Shown here in pieces: positions 40,682-49,811 of a DNA stretch of 64,000 nucleotides; position 1 is the first letter of the stretch; every line of letters starts with the position of its first letter. Source of the stretch: Listeria ilorinensis (lineage in GTDB: Bacteria > Bacillota > Bacilli > Lactobacillales > Listeriaceae); assembly GCF_913566895.1 (NCBI RefSeq), contig NZ_CAJYCN010000014.1:23462-87461 (forward strand). The letters are read 5' to 3'. A program made the translations under genes and the position numbers. The notes under the pieces are model-generated. The model searched no databases. It had not been told where the DNA came from and saw nothing but the letters and a program-made list of their open reading frames with translations.

Positions 40682-41682
40682 GACGTGACCCTCCCTCGCT
40701 GCAATAGGAATAAGAAAAACGGTGCGCCGATCATTGCCAGTAATATCCCAACCGGCAATTCGATCGAGCCGAACCAACTTCTAGCACCCGTATCAGCAAA
40801 CGCAACAAGCAGGGCACCGCCTAGTGCAGAAAGCGGCAGCAGATATCTGTAATCATTGCCGATGATTAAGCGGAATATATGCGGTATGATCAGACCGACA
40901 AAACCGATCAGACCCGCCACACTTACAGCGATCCCGCTCAGAAAGGCCGCCAGCATGATAATAAAAAAGCGATGCAGCTCGACTCGGTACCCCAACAGTT
41001 TTGCCGCATCGTCGCCAAGCAATAATACATTAGAAGAACGGATCGAAAAAATACTTAAAATAAAACCGATCAGCATATACGGCCAGATCAGTTCAAGATG
41101 ATACCAGCTTTTCCCTGAAAGGGTACCGGTCATCCATGAAATCACACTTTGGACGCGGTTACTATACAGCACCATGATACCTGATGTCATAGCGGTAATG
41201 AAGGCATTGATAGCCACACCTGATAAGATCACTCTAAGTGGGGAAACGCCTTTATCCCACGCCACCAAATAAATGAGCAGCGCTGTGCCAAATGCACCGA
41301 GAAAAGCCCCAATCGGAACGTAGCTCGCCATTTCTGGAAAGACAATCGTAAGGATGATCGCAACAAATCCACCGCCTGCCGAAACACCAATCACACCAGG
41401 ATCAGCAAGCGGGTTGCGCATCACGCCTTGAAGGAGCGCACCACTGATAGCTAGGGCAGCACCAACTAAGAAAGCAATCAACAGACGCGGCAGACGCAGA
41501 TTCAATACAAGCTGATTGCTCATTGCATCTCCGTGACCGGTCAATGTCCGCCAGACTTCCTGATAGCTGAGGGGAACAGAGCCGGTTGTGAGTCCATAAA
41601 AGAAGACCAGAACTAGCAAGATACTTACAATGATAAAAGTGACAAGACGTCTTTTGGAACGCGGATCATACCTTTTCATCAA
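40678..41682 (-). CDS. hupG: Iron-complex ABC transporter permease, FecCD family (HupG-like)
   Basis: A 334-aa protein with about ten helices. FecCD motifs: GAALAISGALLQGVMRNPLADPGVIGVSAG near 80 (split here as GALLQGVMRNPLADP and GVIGVSAGGG) and GLIGFVGLIIPHIFR near 260. Starts 4 bp inside the binding-protein gene. Moves the iron complex into the cell. Confidence 0.92.
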   Translation of the reverse strand: MMKRYDPRSKRRLVTFIIVSILLVLVFFYGLTTGSVPLSYQEVWRTLTGHGDAMSNQLVLNLRLPRLLIAFLVGAALAISGALLQGVMRNPLADPGVIGVSAGGGFVAIILTIVFPEMASYVPIGAFLGAFGTALLIYLVAWDKGVSPLRVILSGVAINAFITAMTSGIMVLYSNRVQSVISWMTGTLSGKSWYHLELIWPYMLIGFILSIFSIRSSNVLLLGDDAAKLLGYRVELHRFFIIMLAAFLSGIAVSVAGLIGFVGLIIPHIFRLIIGNDYRYLLPLSALGGALLVAFADTGARSWFGSIELPVGILLAMIGAPFFLFLLQRGRVTS

Positions 41683-42659
41683 TCGGCCACCTGATTGATC
41701 TGATCAGCCATATAAGTGAGGGCTTCGTCGATTCTGATACCAGGATTAGTGCCGAATAAATCTGCCGGAAGCACGACAATTCGATCATTTTTGACTGCTG
41801 TTGTTGAATTCCAAGCATCATTTTGCTTCATTTCTTTACGCAGAGCTGTTTCCGTTTCCTTTTCATCCCCACCGTGGATCATCAGAAAAATCACTTCTGG
41901 ATCCGCTTCGACAATTTTTTCGATATTGAGGGCTGCATACTGCGGAAAATTTTCAACGCCTTTGAAATCTTCAGCGACATTAACGCCACCTGCTTTTTCC
42001 AGAATATCACCGCTGAGCGAAGTGGGCAGCGCCGCGTAGTTGCTTCCAGGTGCGCCCAAGATCAACAGGGAACGAACTTTTTTATCTTTCTGTTGAGTGG
42101 TGATTTCTTGTTCTTTGGCAGTAATCGAATCGATTTGTTTAGCTGCCGCATCTGTTTTGTCGAGCAGCTTGCCTAGCGTACTGATTTGTTTTTTGATTTC
42201 ATCGATGGAGTTGGCTCCTGTTAGAACAACCTGTGTGCCGATTCCTTCCAGCGCTGGAACATCCTTCTGATTTTGTTCAGAGCTAGCTACTACAACATCT
42301 GGTGTTACAGATGCAATCTTTTCAAGGTTGAGATCATGCGTATTGCCGACTTCTGTAGCCGATTCTGCTTCTTTTGGATCAACCCCACTTGCATCTTGTG
42401 TTTGCCGTCCCACGACTGTACCGCCTAACGCATAAATAATGTTCATATCTGAATTTGTTAACGCAACGATTCGTTCGGGTTTTTCTTCAAACGAGACTTC
42501 GCGCCCCGCCATATCCGTCAGTGTCAGTGCAGCTTTTTGGGTTTCCACTTGCTGACCGGCTGCCTGTTTATTGGAACTGTTGTCTGCTTCATTCGAACCA
42601 CACGCAGTTAGAAGAATTAAAATAAGTGCTATAAATAAGCTGAAATATCCCTTTTTCAT
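41679..42659 (-). CDS. hupD: Haem/siderophore-binding lipoprotein (HupD-like)
   Basis: A 326-aa, FepB/BtuF-type binding protein with lipobox ILLTACGSN (about 18) and the ERIVALTNSDMNIIYALGG start of the binding fold. The ATG at 42659 has GGGAGG 7 bp upstream. The 19 codons before it are rejected for lack of a ribosome site. A promoter (42688-42716) and a Fur box (42734-42748) lie upstream. Membrane-anchored at the outer face. Confidence 0.9.
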   Translation of the reverse strand: MKKGYFSLFIALILILLTACGSNEADNSSNKQAAGQQVETQKAALTLTDMAGREVSFEEKPERIVALTNSDMNIIYALGGTVVGRQTQDASGVDPKEAESATEVGNTHDLNLEKIASVTPDVVVASSEQNQKDVPALEGIGTQVVLTGANSIDEIKKQISTLGKLLDKTDAAAKQIDSITAKEQEITTQQKDKKVRSLLILGAPGSNYAALPTSLSGDILEKAGGVNVAEDFKGVENFPQYAALNIEKIVEADPEVIFLMIHGGDEKETETALRKEMKQNDAWNSTTAVKNDRIVVLPADLFGTNPGIRIDEALTYMADQINQVAD

Positions 42660-42687
42660 GTTTTCCTCCCGATTTTGTGTTATTTTC

Positions 42688-42716
42688 ATTGTACTAGATT
42701 CCTTTTTGATATTCAA
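42688..42716 (-). promoter_or_regulatory. Promoter of the hup operon
   Basis: TTGAAT (42711-42716), a 17-bp spacer and TACAAT (42688-42693) on the minus strand. Confidence 0.72.
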
Positions 42717-42733
42717 AGTATGAATCCTCTAAT

Positions 42734-42748
42734 TGAGAATTATTTTCA
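42734..42748. promoter_or_regulatory. Fur box between hupD and the SdpI-like gene
   Basis: TGAGAATTATTTTCA fits the 7-1-7 Fur consensus TGATAATNATTATCA with two mismatches. It lies 17 bp upstream of the hup -35 and close to the start of the divergent gene, so it could control both. Confidence 0.72.
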
Positions 42749-42811
42749 TTTACTCATTTTAACAGATTTCATTTTATAATAGAAGAAAGGATCATGGAAA
42801 GGAATGATTAA

Positions 42812-43132
42812 ATGTTGGATATTCTGATCCCTTTACTTCTGATCGTATTGGGTATTATTTTTTATTTGAGCCCGCCAAAGAAACGTTCGAGCACACTGTC
42901 TTATCGAACAAAAAACAGCCTGCTAAGCGCGACACATTTTCACGAAGCACATGTGTTTTTAGGAAAGCTCTGGCTGATTGGGGGACTCATTTTATTCGTC
43001 ATCTATATTATACTTCTTTTTCTACCTCTTGCTTTACTGGTTCGAAGCAGTTTATTTTTCATGCTGTCTCTTGTTACAATTTTCGGTTCGATTATTTGGA
43101 CAGAAAAGCATTTAGAGCATTTGAAACAATGA
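42812..43132 (+). CDS. SdpI-family-like small membrane protein
   Basis: A 106-aa protein with three membrane helices. Between helices 1 and 2, LSYRTKNSLLSATHFHEAHV followed by FLGKLW resembles the 'GYRTxxSxxxxxxWxxAnxxxGK' motif of the SdpI family (immunity to the SdpC toxin, and others). The motif is imperfect: His-Glu-Ala replaces the usual Trp-x-x-Ala. AAAGGA lies upstream. It is close to the Fur box. Cotranscription with the next gene is possible (69-bp gap). Confidence 0.6.
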   Translation: MLDILIPLLLIVLGIIFYLSPPKKRSSTLSYRTKNSLLSATHFHEAHVFLGKLWLIGGLILFVIYIILLFLPLALLVRSSLFFMLSLVTIFGSIIWTEKHLEHLKQ

Positions 43133-43201
43133 TTTCTGATTAATCTTATCCTTTTCTAAAACTTTATTTGTTATCCTAAAGAGAAAAAGCATGGTGATTC
43201 A

Positions 43202-44026
43202 ATGAATTTTTTGACAGGGTTGGTCGATTTCACTTGGAAACAGATGAAATGTTGTCTTTTTCCAGCGATTATATTTTGCGCACTGGGGGTGACAAAGCTT
43301 GTGCCACTCTCATTTATTCCTCGTTATGATCTACTATTGATCATTTGTTTACTTGCTCAAATCCTTTTGATTCTTTATGGGTTTGAAACACTTGATGAAT
43401 TAAAGGTCATCATGATGTTCCACCTGATTGGCTTGGGCCTAGAGATTTATAAAGTACAGATGGGCTCCTGGAGTTACTCTGAACCGGGTTTTGCCACTTT
43501 GCTCGGGGTTCCGCTTTATAGTGGTTTCATGTATGCAAGTGTCGCTAGCTACATCTGTCGGGCTTTTAAAGAATTTCATTTACGGATTGAAAACTGGCCG
43601 AACAGTATCTTAGCGATCGGCATCTGTGTTCTGATTTATGCAAATTTCTTTACACATCATTTTTTGCCGGACTTTCGTTATCTGCTGATCGTACTGGTCC
43701 TTATCCTCTTTGCGCGAACAAGCGTTTATTTTACAGTTTCTCAAAAAGAGCTGAAAATGCCGCTTTCCCTCTCTTTCTTACTGATTGCCTTTTTTATCTA
43801 TCTTGCTGAAAATATCGCCAGCTTTTTCGGAGCATGGAGCTATCCTGATCAGCTTGCGGCTTGGCGACCTGTACATATTGGTAAAATGACTAGTTGGTTC
43901 CTATTGATTATTATCAGTATCATTATCGTTGCTCAGTTAAAAAAAATCAAAGCTGCAGCAATCTTCCTTTCAACAAAACACTCTACCTTTTCGCCACAAA
44001 AAACCAAGGACCAGAAAATCAGGTGA
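43202..44026 (+). CDS. DUF817 family integral membrane protein
   Basis: A 274-aa protein with about eight helices. The family pattern MGSWSYSEPGFATLLGVPLYSG (here read as GSWSYSEPGFATLLGVPLY) and SGFMYASVASYICRAF, then NIASFFGAWSYPDQLAAWRP, matches DUF817. Function unknown; DUF817 proteins are widespread in bacteria. The Lys-rich tail is read through the terminator stem, so the last ten residues may be poorly conserved. Confidence 0.82.
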   Translation: MNFLTGLVDFTWKQMKCCLFPAIIFCALGVTKLVPLSFIPRYDLLLIICLLAQILLILYGFETLDELKVIMMFHLIGLGLEIYKVQMGSWSYSEPGFATLLGVPLYSGFMYASVASYICRAFKEFHLRIENWPNSILAIGICVLIYANFFTHHFLPDFRYLLIVLVLILFARTSVYFTVSQKELKMPLSLSFLLIAFFIYLAENIASFFGAWSYPDQLAAWRPVHIGKMTSWFLLIIISIIIVAQLKKIKAAAIFLSTKHSTFSPQKTKDQKIR

Positions 44027-44043
44027 TCATCTGGTCCTTGGTT
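44001..44043. terminator. Bidirectional terminator between DUF817 and GNAT genes
   Basis: A 13-bp perfect stem (44001-44013 with 44031-44043) that covers the ends of both convergent genes. Confidence 0.85.
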
Positions 44044-44473
44044 ATCTTTTGGCTAAGTGAAAGAGTGGATAAGGTCTGCCTTCTCCATCAAGCAGACTTT
44101 CTCCAACAATTTGAAAACCATTTTTTAAATAGAACTTTAAAGCGGGCTTATTGGCTTTGTTGACATCCGTTGTTTTTAAATCATACTTCTTGGTTAACTG
44201 CTTCAAAATTTCACTTCCATAGCCCTGATGACATTTTTCTGTAACAAGAAATCGCATTTCAAGCTGCCGGTCTTGCATTCCGGAAAAGCCAACAAGCTCG
44301 TCTTCCTCACTGTACCACAATTCCACCCTCAAATGTGGTAAATATTTAGGAAGCTCTTTTTCGATCTCCGCCAAGTCCTCACGCCTGACAAAATCATGCG
44401 TCGCAGCGACAGAAGCCTGCCAAATTGTCATAATGGTCGGATAGTCTTTGGGCTGAGCAAGTACAGCTTTCAA
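44042..44473 (-). CDS. GNAT-family N-acetyltransferase
   Basis: A 143-aa single GNAT domain. The acetyl-CoA loop is VTEKCHQGYGSEILKQL (about 84-100, with Q/RxxGxG/A as QGYGSE). NKANKPALKFYLKNGFQIVG is motif B and is typical of the YjaB group. Substrate unknown. Begins 18 bp after the RpiR gene and may be its cotranscribed partner. Confidence 0.86.
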   Translation of the reverse strand: MKAVLAQPKDYPTIMTIWQASVAATHDFVRREDLAEIEKELPKYLPHLRVELWYSEEDELVGFSGMQDRQLEMRFLVTEKCHQGYGSEILKQLTKKYDLKTTDVNKANKPALKFYLKNGFQIVGESLLDGEGRPYPLFHLAKR

Positions 44474-44491
44474 ATCAGATTTCCTCCTCGT

Positions 44492-45316
44492 TCAGGATTC
44501 AAGCCGTTCCATCAATGCTTTATTTGTCCGTTTCCTTAGCTCATGGACATGCTCCTTATTGCGTTCTGCCACGCTTTTACATAGGACATCGAGTAAGTAT
44601 AACTGAGCAATTTTATTTGCAAAAGACCCTGCATCTGTTGCTGCTTCCTTTGCCGAACAAATCAATGCCAAATCCGCAGTTTTCGTAATGGCCGATTTGA
44701 TATAATTCGTGATGGCAATGACTTTTGCGCCTTGCTCTTTGGCAATTTTGATGTTAACAAGCACATCCTTCGTATTGCCGGATATACTGAGCGCGACTGC
44801 CACATCCTTGTCCGTCATCAGTGCAGCATCAATCGCCTGCAAATGGCTGTCTGCTGAATAAATAACCTGAAAACCGATGCGGGAAAGTCGGTTACGCAGT
44901 TCAGTGATCGTTGCAAGTGTATTGCCGACTCCGAATAAAAAGATCCGTTCGGCCTGGTCAATCAACTCAGCTGCCTGATCGATCTCTTCATTCTCCATAA
45001 ATTGCTTCGTTTCTGTCAAGCTCTCTACTAACTGATGGTAAACGATCCCCTTCAAGCCTTCCTCTTCAGCCACGCCTGGTGTAAATTGGGTGGTTTGATT
45101 TTTTGCAAGAGCGATTTTGAAGTCCTGAAAGCCAGGAAAGCCTACTTTTCGACAAAAACGAACAACTGTACTTTCACCGACCTCGGCAAATTCAGCCAGT
45201 TCATTAATCGAATAATTTTCAACCTCATCAGGATTGGTCAAAACGAACTGAGCGACTTTTTGTTCAGACTTGGTTAAAGATGGAAAATAGCTGCTAATGA
45301 TGGCTAATAAATTCAC
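44492..45316 (-). CDS. MurR/RpiR-family transcriptional regulator
   Basis: A protein of 274 aa. N-terminal HTH_6 (about 1-75, INELAEFAEVGESTVVRFCR) and a SIS sugar-phosphate-binding domain (about 115-245, IFLFGVGNTLA and VAVALSISGNTKDVLVNIK). Such proteins sense amino-sugar or sugar phosphates. Starts with GTG at 45316, with GGAGGTG 7-8 bp upstream. Separated from the PTS gene by a terminator, so it has its own promoter. It probably controls the nanE-HAD-DUF4127-EIIC operon. Confidence 0.9.
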   Translation of the reverse strand: MNLLAIISSYFPSLTKSEQKVAQFVLTNPDEVENYSINELAEFAEVGESTVVRFCRKVGFPGFQDFKIALAKNQTTQFTPGVAEEEGLKGIVYHQLVESLTETKQFMENEEIDQAAELIDQAERIFLFGVGNTLATITELRNRLSRIGFQVIYSADSHLQAIDAALMTDKDVAVALSISGNTKDVLVNIKIAKEQGAKVIAITNYIKSAITKTADLALICSAKEAATDAGSFANKIAQLYLLDVLCKSVAERNKEHVHELRKRTNKALMERLES

Positions 45317-45389
45317 GCGTCTGCACCTCCGCCTACATTATAGCATAAAAAAGGACAAGTGCTTGCATTCAAAAATGACCATTCATCAT

Positions 45390-45427
45390 AAAAATAAGAC
45401 CCTTTCCATCGAACAGAAAGGGTCTTG
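45390..45427 (-). terminator. Terminator of the nanE-to-EIIC operon
   Basis: AAGACCCTTTC/GAAAGGGTCTT perfect 11-bp stem (45396-45406 with 45416-45426), then a TATTTTT tail on the minus strand. Confidence 0.9.
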
Positions 45428-45437
45428 ATTTTGTCAC

Positions 45438-46724
45438 TCAATATTTTTCACGGTTTGTGATCCAGACAAATGGCAGATAGATGCAGACCCCGATTGCGAT
45501 CAAAATGATTTGCAAGACAGAGGCACGCCAATCACCATTCGTTGCCAGAAAGCCGGAAATAATCGGTGGTGTTGTCCATGGGATCAACACGCTTGTTTTG
45601 GCGATCCATCCTAGACTTGTTGCAAAATAAGCAATCGTAGTTGTTACAAGCGGTGTCACGATGAGCGGGATAGCCAGAATCGGATTGAACACGACTGGCA
45701 GTCCAAACATGATCGGCTCACTGACGTTGAAAATCGAAGGAACTACGCCCACTTTATTCATTGCCCGATAATCAGCCCGTTTTGAGCCGATGAACAGTGC
45801 AATGACCAGACAGATGAGTACACCGCCACCGCCCATCCAAGCAAAACAATCAATAAATGGTTTAGTGACAATATTCGGCAATTCTTGACCGGCTTTTAGC
45901 GCATCCATATTTTGCTGGATTGCTGTCAGCATAATCGGTTCGCCAATCGACCCTAGAATAAATGTCCCATGCAGACCAAATGCCCAAAGCAAATTACAGA
46001 GGAACACATAAAGCAGAATACCACCTAAACTTTGGAAAGATCCGACAAGTGGTGCTTGGAAAAATTTCGTAATAAGATCAGGAATATTTGTATTGAAAAC
46101 AATCACAATAACCACTTCGATCACAGCAAAAATAAGTGTTACAAGAAAAGCCGGAATCAAAATATTAAAAGATTTAGCGATCGATGGTGGGACAGCTTCT
46201 GGCATTTTGATTTTCAATGCCTCGATTTTTCCGAATTTTGATAAGAGTGTCACGCCAATCAGTGCAGCAATAATTGCCAAAAACATACCGGTCGAGCTGG
46301 TTAATGTCTGGGTCAAAACACCCCCAGCTGTAACTTCTTTTCCCGTTACGTCTGTCAGTACAACTGTTGCCGGCAAGCAGGTCACAAAACTAATCAACCC
46401 CATTACACCGCCAAGCAGTCCATCTTCTTTGTAGCTCTGCGCCAGCTTATAACCAATTGTAAAGGCAATCAAAAGTGCCATGATCCCAAGTGTTGCATTA
46501 TAGACCTGGTTACCGACTGCCTGCCATTTTTCTATCCCATCGACCATTTTCAAAAGACCGTTATCAGGATTTAAAACCAGATTGTTAATCAGTACCCAGA
46601 AAGAAGCGATAATCGTTGCCGGAATCAGCGTGATAAAACCATCACGTATAGCGGCAATATGGCGCTGCCCCGCAAATTTGTTCGCAAGAGGTAAAATTTT
46701 ATCAATCCATTTATTACTTTCCAT
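45438..46724 (-). CDS. PTS EIIC, lactose/cellobiose (CelB) family
   Basis: A 428-aa membrane permease of the Lac family of PTS (start RHIAAIRDGFITLIPATII, middle FAWMGGGGVLICL, and PSIFNVSEPIMFGLPVVFNP with Glu, a hallmark of EIIC). It moves and helps phosphorylate a beta-disaccharide or amino sugar. No EIIA or EIIB gene is present beside it, so these must be supplied from elsewhere. 17 bp after the DUF4127 gene, with AAAGGAGA upstream. Confidence 0.92.
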   Translation of the reverse strand: MESNKWIDKILPLANKFAGQRHIAAIRDGFITLIPATIIASFWVLINNLVLNPDNGLLKMVDGIEKWQAVGNQVYNATLGIMALLIAFTIGYKLAQSYKEDGLLGGVMGLISFVTCLPATVVLTDVTGKEVTAGGVLTQTLTSSTGMFLAIIAALIGVTLLSKFGKIEALKIKMPEAVPPSIAKSFNILIPAFLVTLIFAVIEVVIVIVFNTNIPDLITKFFQAPLVGSFQSLGGILLYVFLCNLLWAFGLHGTFILGSIGEPIMLTAIQQNMDALKAGQELPNIVTKPFIDCFAWMGGGGVLICLVIALFIGSKRADYRAMNKVGVVPSIFNVSEPIMFGLPVVFNPILAIPLIVTPLVTTTIAYFATSLGWIAKTSVLIPWTTPPIISGFLATNGDWRASVLQIILIAIGVCIYLPFVWITNREKY

Positions 46725-46741
46725 TTGTCTTGTCTCCTTTT

Positions 46742-48253
46742 TTAGGAATTAATTGTGCAATGAATTTCAAACATACGATTCCAAGGCATTGAAACGGTTA
46801 CACTTTCAGGTGTCGCAAATGTCTGACCCAAGAATTCTTGATGATAACGCGCAAGTTCGGCAATAATTTTATCCGTGACTTGATCGGCTTGATCCTTCAA
46901 ATCAAAATAATTCAAATTCAAGTTCGGCAAAAAGTGTTTCGTCAAATCCATCCGAATCATCGCCTGATAAAACAGATCCTCATAAAAGTTGTGCAGTAGA
47001 TTCCGCATGATCAGCGTCTGCTTCGTGCTGTTTCTTGCAAATACACCCGCTGCGATCGAACTGCCAAGAGAATTGCAATGAGTGTTCCATGCTTTATAAC
47101 TTAGCAATTCTTTTGTAATGCCCCGTTTTTCAAGCAGTCGTAAAAGCTCCAGATCGCCACCATTTGCAAAAGCCGCATCGCAAAGAATGACTTTTCTACC
47201 TTTCGAGCTCTCAGTTGCCAGTTGATCAACAAAGGTCAGTAGATGACGATAACTGCTGTAGGTTACATCTTTTTCCTCAAATTGATCCCACGATTCCTGC
47301 ATCCATTTGCCCGGTGTATTATAAGCCAAAATCAAATCACTTTCATTTTTATCATCCGTTAATACACAACCAGCTGCCATAATATGAGCTTTCATGCTTT
47401 CAGCGATAATACGATCTTCATAAAGCGGAACAATCGTTGGTCCTAGTGTTGATGCAAACAGCGGAAAAATTTTCGGTTGCATCTGATTCAGTTCATTGTA
47501 AGCACGGGCTAGAAGTGTCCAGCCAACCTCATCCGCTCCCGGATAAACCATGATGCGCAGACTGGCATCACTATCGGCAATTTTTTGATAAGTCTGTTTT
47601 TGGTCGATCGCCGTATAGCCATATTCCGCCGAATCATCTTGAGGAATAACAAGAAAATCAATGATACCGGCCTCGACCAGCTCGATATTTTTTAAATTGA
47701 GCGCCAGATTGAAGCGGCGGCGGGCTTCATAATCTTGCAGGTCGACTGTTGGAATTGCTTGCTTTAGCTGGGCCAGCTCTTCCTCTTCCTTCAAAGTAAG
47801 CTTTTGTCGTGTTGCCTTATCACTCAGCTCCCCGTGACGAAAAATTTCCTTACCGTAATCCGCATAATAATCTGGCTCCTCATCACTGCTGCTGTAACGC
47901 GGTGTCCGCATGATTAAGTTGGATAAGTAAATTTTCAGCTCTGGGCGATGCGCTTTCAATTTTGCCAATCGCTCTGTATATTTTTGAATGGCTGTCTCTT
48001 CCAAATGATGCAGTCTTGATGGCAGCAAACCGCCGTAGAAAAGCATCTCAAAGGAGAGTACGGCCGCATCTGCATCCGCTATTTCTTCTTCCAAAAAGCA
48101 CCACAATCGTTCTGTATCCGCCGGTCGCTTTTTACTGCCAAGCCATTCAGCTGGCGGCGTTATGATTTCCCAGTCTGCCGCTTCGGCCGCACGGATTGGA
48201 TACACTGCATTACAAGGTCTTTCATCAAGTGGTAAATAGAATACTTTTGTCAT
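46742..48253 (-). CDS. DUF4127 family protein
   Basis: A 503-aa cytosolic protein (no signal, no membrane segment). It starts with the family mark FYLPLDERPCNAVYP and shows LIMRTPRYSSS, IPQDDSAEYGYTA and VYPGADEVGWTLLARA. These acidic clusters (DDSAEYG, GADEVG) look like a metal or sugar-binding active site. The activity is not known to me. The gene lies between a HAD phosphatase and an EIIC, with nanE first, so a hydrolase or lyase acting on an imported, phosphorylated amino-sugar compound is a reasonable inference. Overlaps the HAD stop by 3 bp (TAATG). Confidence 0.85.
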   Translation of the reverse strand: MTKVFYLPLDERPCNAVYPIRAAEAADWEIITPPAEWLGSKKRPADTERLWCFLEEEIADADAAVLSFEMLFYGGLLPSRLHHLEETAIQKYTERLAKLKAHRPELKIYLSNLIMRTPRYSSSDEEPDYYADYGKEIFRHGELSDKATRQKLTLKEEEELAQLKQAIPTVDLQDYEARRRFNLALNLKNIELVEAGIIDFLVIPQDDSAEYGYTAIDQKQTYQKIADSDASLRIMVYPGADEVGWTLLARAYNELNQMQPKIFPLFASTLGPTIVPLYEDRIIAESMKAHIMAAGCVLTDDKNESDLILAYNTPGKWMQESWDQFEEKDVTYSSYRHLLTFVDQLATESSKGRKVILCDAAFANGGDLELLRLLEKRGITKELLSYKAWNTHCNSLGSSIAAGVFARNSTKQTLIMRNLLHNFYEDLFYQAMIRMDLTKHFLPNLNLNYFDLKDQADQVTDKIIAELARYHQEFLGQTFATPESVTVSMPWNRMFEIHCTINS

Positions 48254-49047
48254 TAGATCAGCTCCTTTTCCTTCAAGAATCGTAGTGCTTCACCAACTGT
48301 TGCCGCATAATGACTAGCTTGACGGCGCACTTCCTGGCTCGCTTTTTGGACTGCAAAGGAATACTCGGTCAGAGGAAACATCGTTGTGTCGCTTTCCGCA
48401 TCGCCAAAGATGACGACTTGTTCAGAAGTAAGCCCCATTTGGTCCATGACAGCCTTCGCCGCTATGCCTTTGGAGACTTCTTTTGAAAAGATTTCCAGCG
48501 ACTGCTCACTTGTCATAATCGCCTGAATCGGTGACGACTCACCCAGCGGCAGTTTTGCCTTTATTTCAGCAAACTTTTCCCGACTGCCAAACATCAAATA
48601 GATCACTGGCTCAAACTGAGAACGACTCGCGGCTTCCAAATCTTCCACTACGATTGACGTATCAACAAATTCTGCCACATCTTCCGGGTTACGAGGCGAT
48701 GGAAAATACCGATTCTGCGTACTGGAGATCTCCACTCGAAGCCCACTTTCAAACACCACTTGATTGATCGGCTCGATTAGATCAGCAGCGATCGGCAATG
48801 CCTGCAAAATCTCACCATCACGTTTTGTAATCACCGCACCGTTTTGGCTGATTCGAAAAGCGCCTTTGAATCCCAGTGCTTTTTCGACAAATTCAATATC
48901 CTGATCGAGCCGTCCTGTACAAATTACTAATTCACCACCTGCTAAACAGAAAGCCTTGATCTCCGCCAAACTGGCAGCATCTATTTGTCCCGTTTCATTA
49001 AGCAATGTTCCATCTAAATCACAAATCAATAGTTTTGGTTTCTTCAT
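48253..49047 (-). CDS. Cof-type HAD hydrolase (sugar phosphatase)
   Basis: A protein of 264 aa. HAD motif I ICDLDGTLLNE (Asp nucleophile), motif II CTGRLDQDI, motif III Lys in KGIAAKAVM and motif IV FGDAESDTTMF, with a C2B cap between. Cof-type proteins remove phosphate from sugars or nucleotides. Start overlaps the nanE stop (ATGA) and the end overlaps DUF4127, so the trio is tightly coupled. Confidence 0.92.
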   Translation of the reverse strand: MKKPKLLICDLDGTLLNETGQIDAASLAEIKAFCLAGGELVICTGRLDQDIEFVEKALGFKGAFRISQNGAVITKRDGEILQALPIAADLIEPINQVVFESGLRVEISSTQNRYFPSPRNPEDVAEFVDTSIVVEDLEAASRSQFEPVIYLMFGSREKFAEIKAKLPLGESSPIQAIMTSEQSLEIFSKEVSKGIAAKAVMDQMGLTSEQVVIFGDAESDTTMFPLTEYSFAVQKASQEVRRQASHYAATVGEALRFLKEKELI

Positions 49048-49727
49048 AATGACTCCTTTGCTGCTTGTAATGCTTCCACATATCTCTGTGTAATCAGTTG
49101 CGGTCGGGTGATAATCGAGCCTACTACAACCGCATAAGCTCCTGCTTGAAGGGCTTGCGTAACATGACCCGGCTCACTGACATGACCTTCTAAAATGACT
49201 GGCAGCTGTAGCTCCGCCTTGATCTGTTCCACCAATGCGAAATCTGGTGCATGGTGTTCTCCGCTTGACGCCGTATAGCCAGACAGGGTCGTACTGACCA
49301 TATCAAAACCATCCATTTCCGCCTGTTTGGCTTCTGCAAATGTCGAAATATCCGCCATCGCGAGCCTACCTGCTTTATGGATCCTCTCCACCAACTCGAC
49401 CGTTTTTTCCTGATGTGGTCGCTTTCGGTCTGTCGCATCCAGAGCAATGATCTCTGCCTCAGTCCCTAACAGTTCATCCACTTCTTTTGTGGTAGCTGTA
49501 ATGTAGATTTCAGAATCTGGATAATCTCGTTTGATAATCCCAATCAGCGGGAGGGAGGTCACTTGCTTGATTGCCATAATATCCGCCACACTATTGGCTC
49601 TAATCCCTGCAGCACCACCCATCTCTGCTGCAACCGCCATCCGTGACATAATATAGGAGCTATGTAGCGGCTCATTTTCAAGGGCCTGACAAGAAACGAT
49701 CAGTCCCTGTGCTAAATTTTCCAACAT
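49044..49727 (-). CDS. nanE: N-acylmannosamine-6-phosphate 2-epimerase
   Basis: A 227-aa TIM barrel. GLIVSCQALENEPLHS, GAAGIRANSVADI (Arg at the phosphate end), IGIIKRDYPDSEIYIT (Lys-Arg-Asp active site) and GAYAVVVGSIITRP are NanE signatures. Converts ManNAc-6-P to GlcNAc-6-P. First gene of the operon. No nanA, nanK or nagA is nearby, so the ManNAc-6-P must come from the other gene products here rather than from sialic acid. Confidence 0.95.
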   Translation of the reverse strand: MLENLAQGLIVSCQALENEPLHSSYIMSRMAVAAEMGGAAGIRANSVADIMAIKQVTSLPLIGIIKRDYPDSEIYITATTKEVDELLGTEAEIIALDATDRKRPHQEKTVELVERIHKAGRLAMADISTFAEAKQAEMDGFDMVSTTLSGYTASSGEHHAPDFALVEQIKAELQLPVILEGHVSEPGHVTQALQAGAYAVVVGSIITRPQLITQRYVEALQAAKESL

Positions 49728-49758
49728 TATCCATACCTTCTTTCCATTTCACACCCAA

Positions 49759-49787
49759 AGTATAGCATGATTTTATTTCGTTGTAAA
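49759..49787 (-). promoter_or_regulatory. Promoter of the nanE operon
   Basis: TTTACA (49782-49787), a 17-bp spacer and TATACT (49759-49764) on the minus strand, about 30 bp before the nanE start. Confidence 0.78.
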
Positions 49788-49811
49788 TATTTTTCTTTTT
49801 ATTTTTTTAAA

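Noticed and set aside
42812..43132. Confident assignment to SdpI immunity proteins
   Set aside because: The YRTxxS motif is there, but the following Trp-x-x-Ala is changed, so only family resemblance is claimed.
46742..48253. Naming DUF4127 as a specific glycoside hydrolase family
   Set aside because: The context suggests carbohydrate work, but I know of no assigned reaction and see no decisive catalytic motif.
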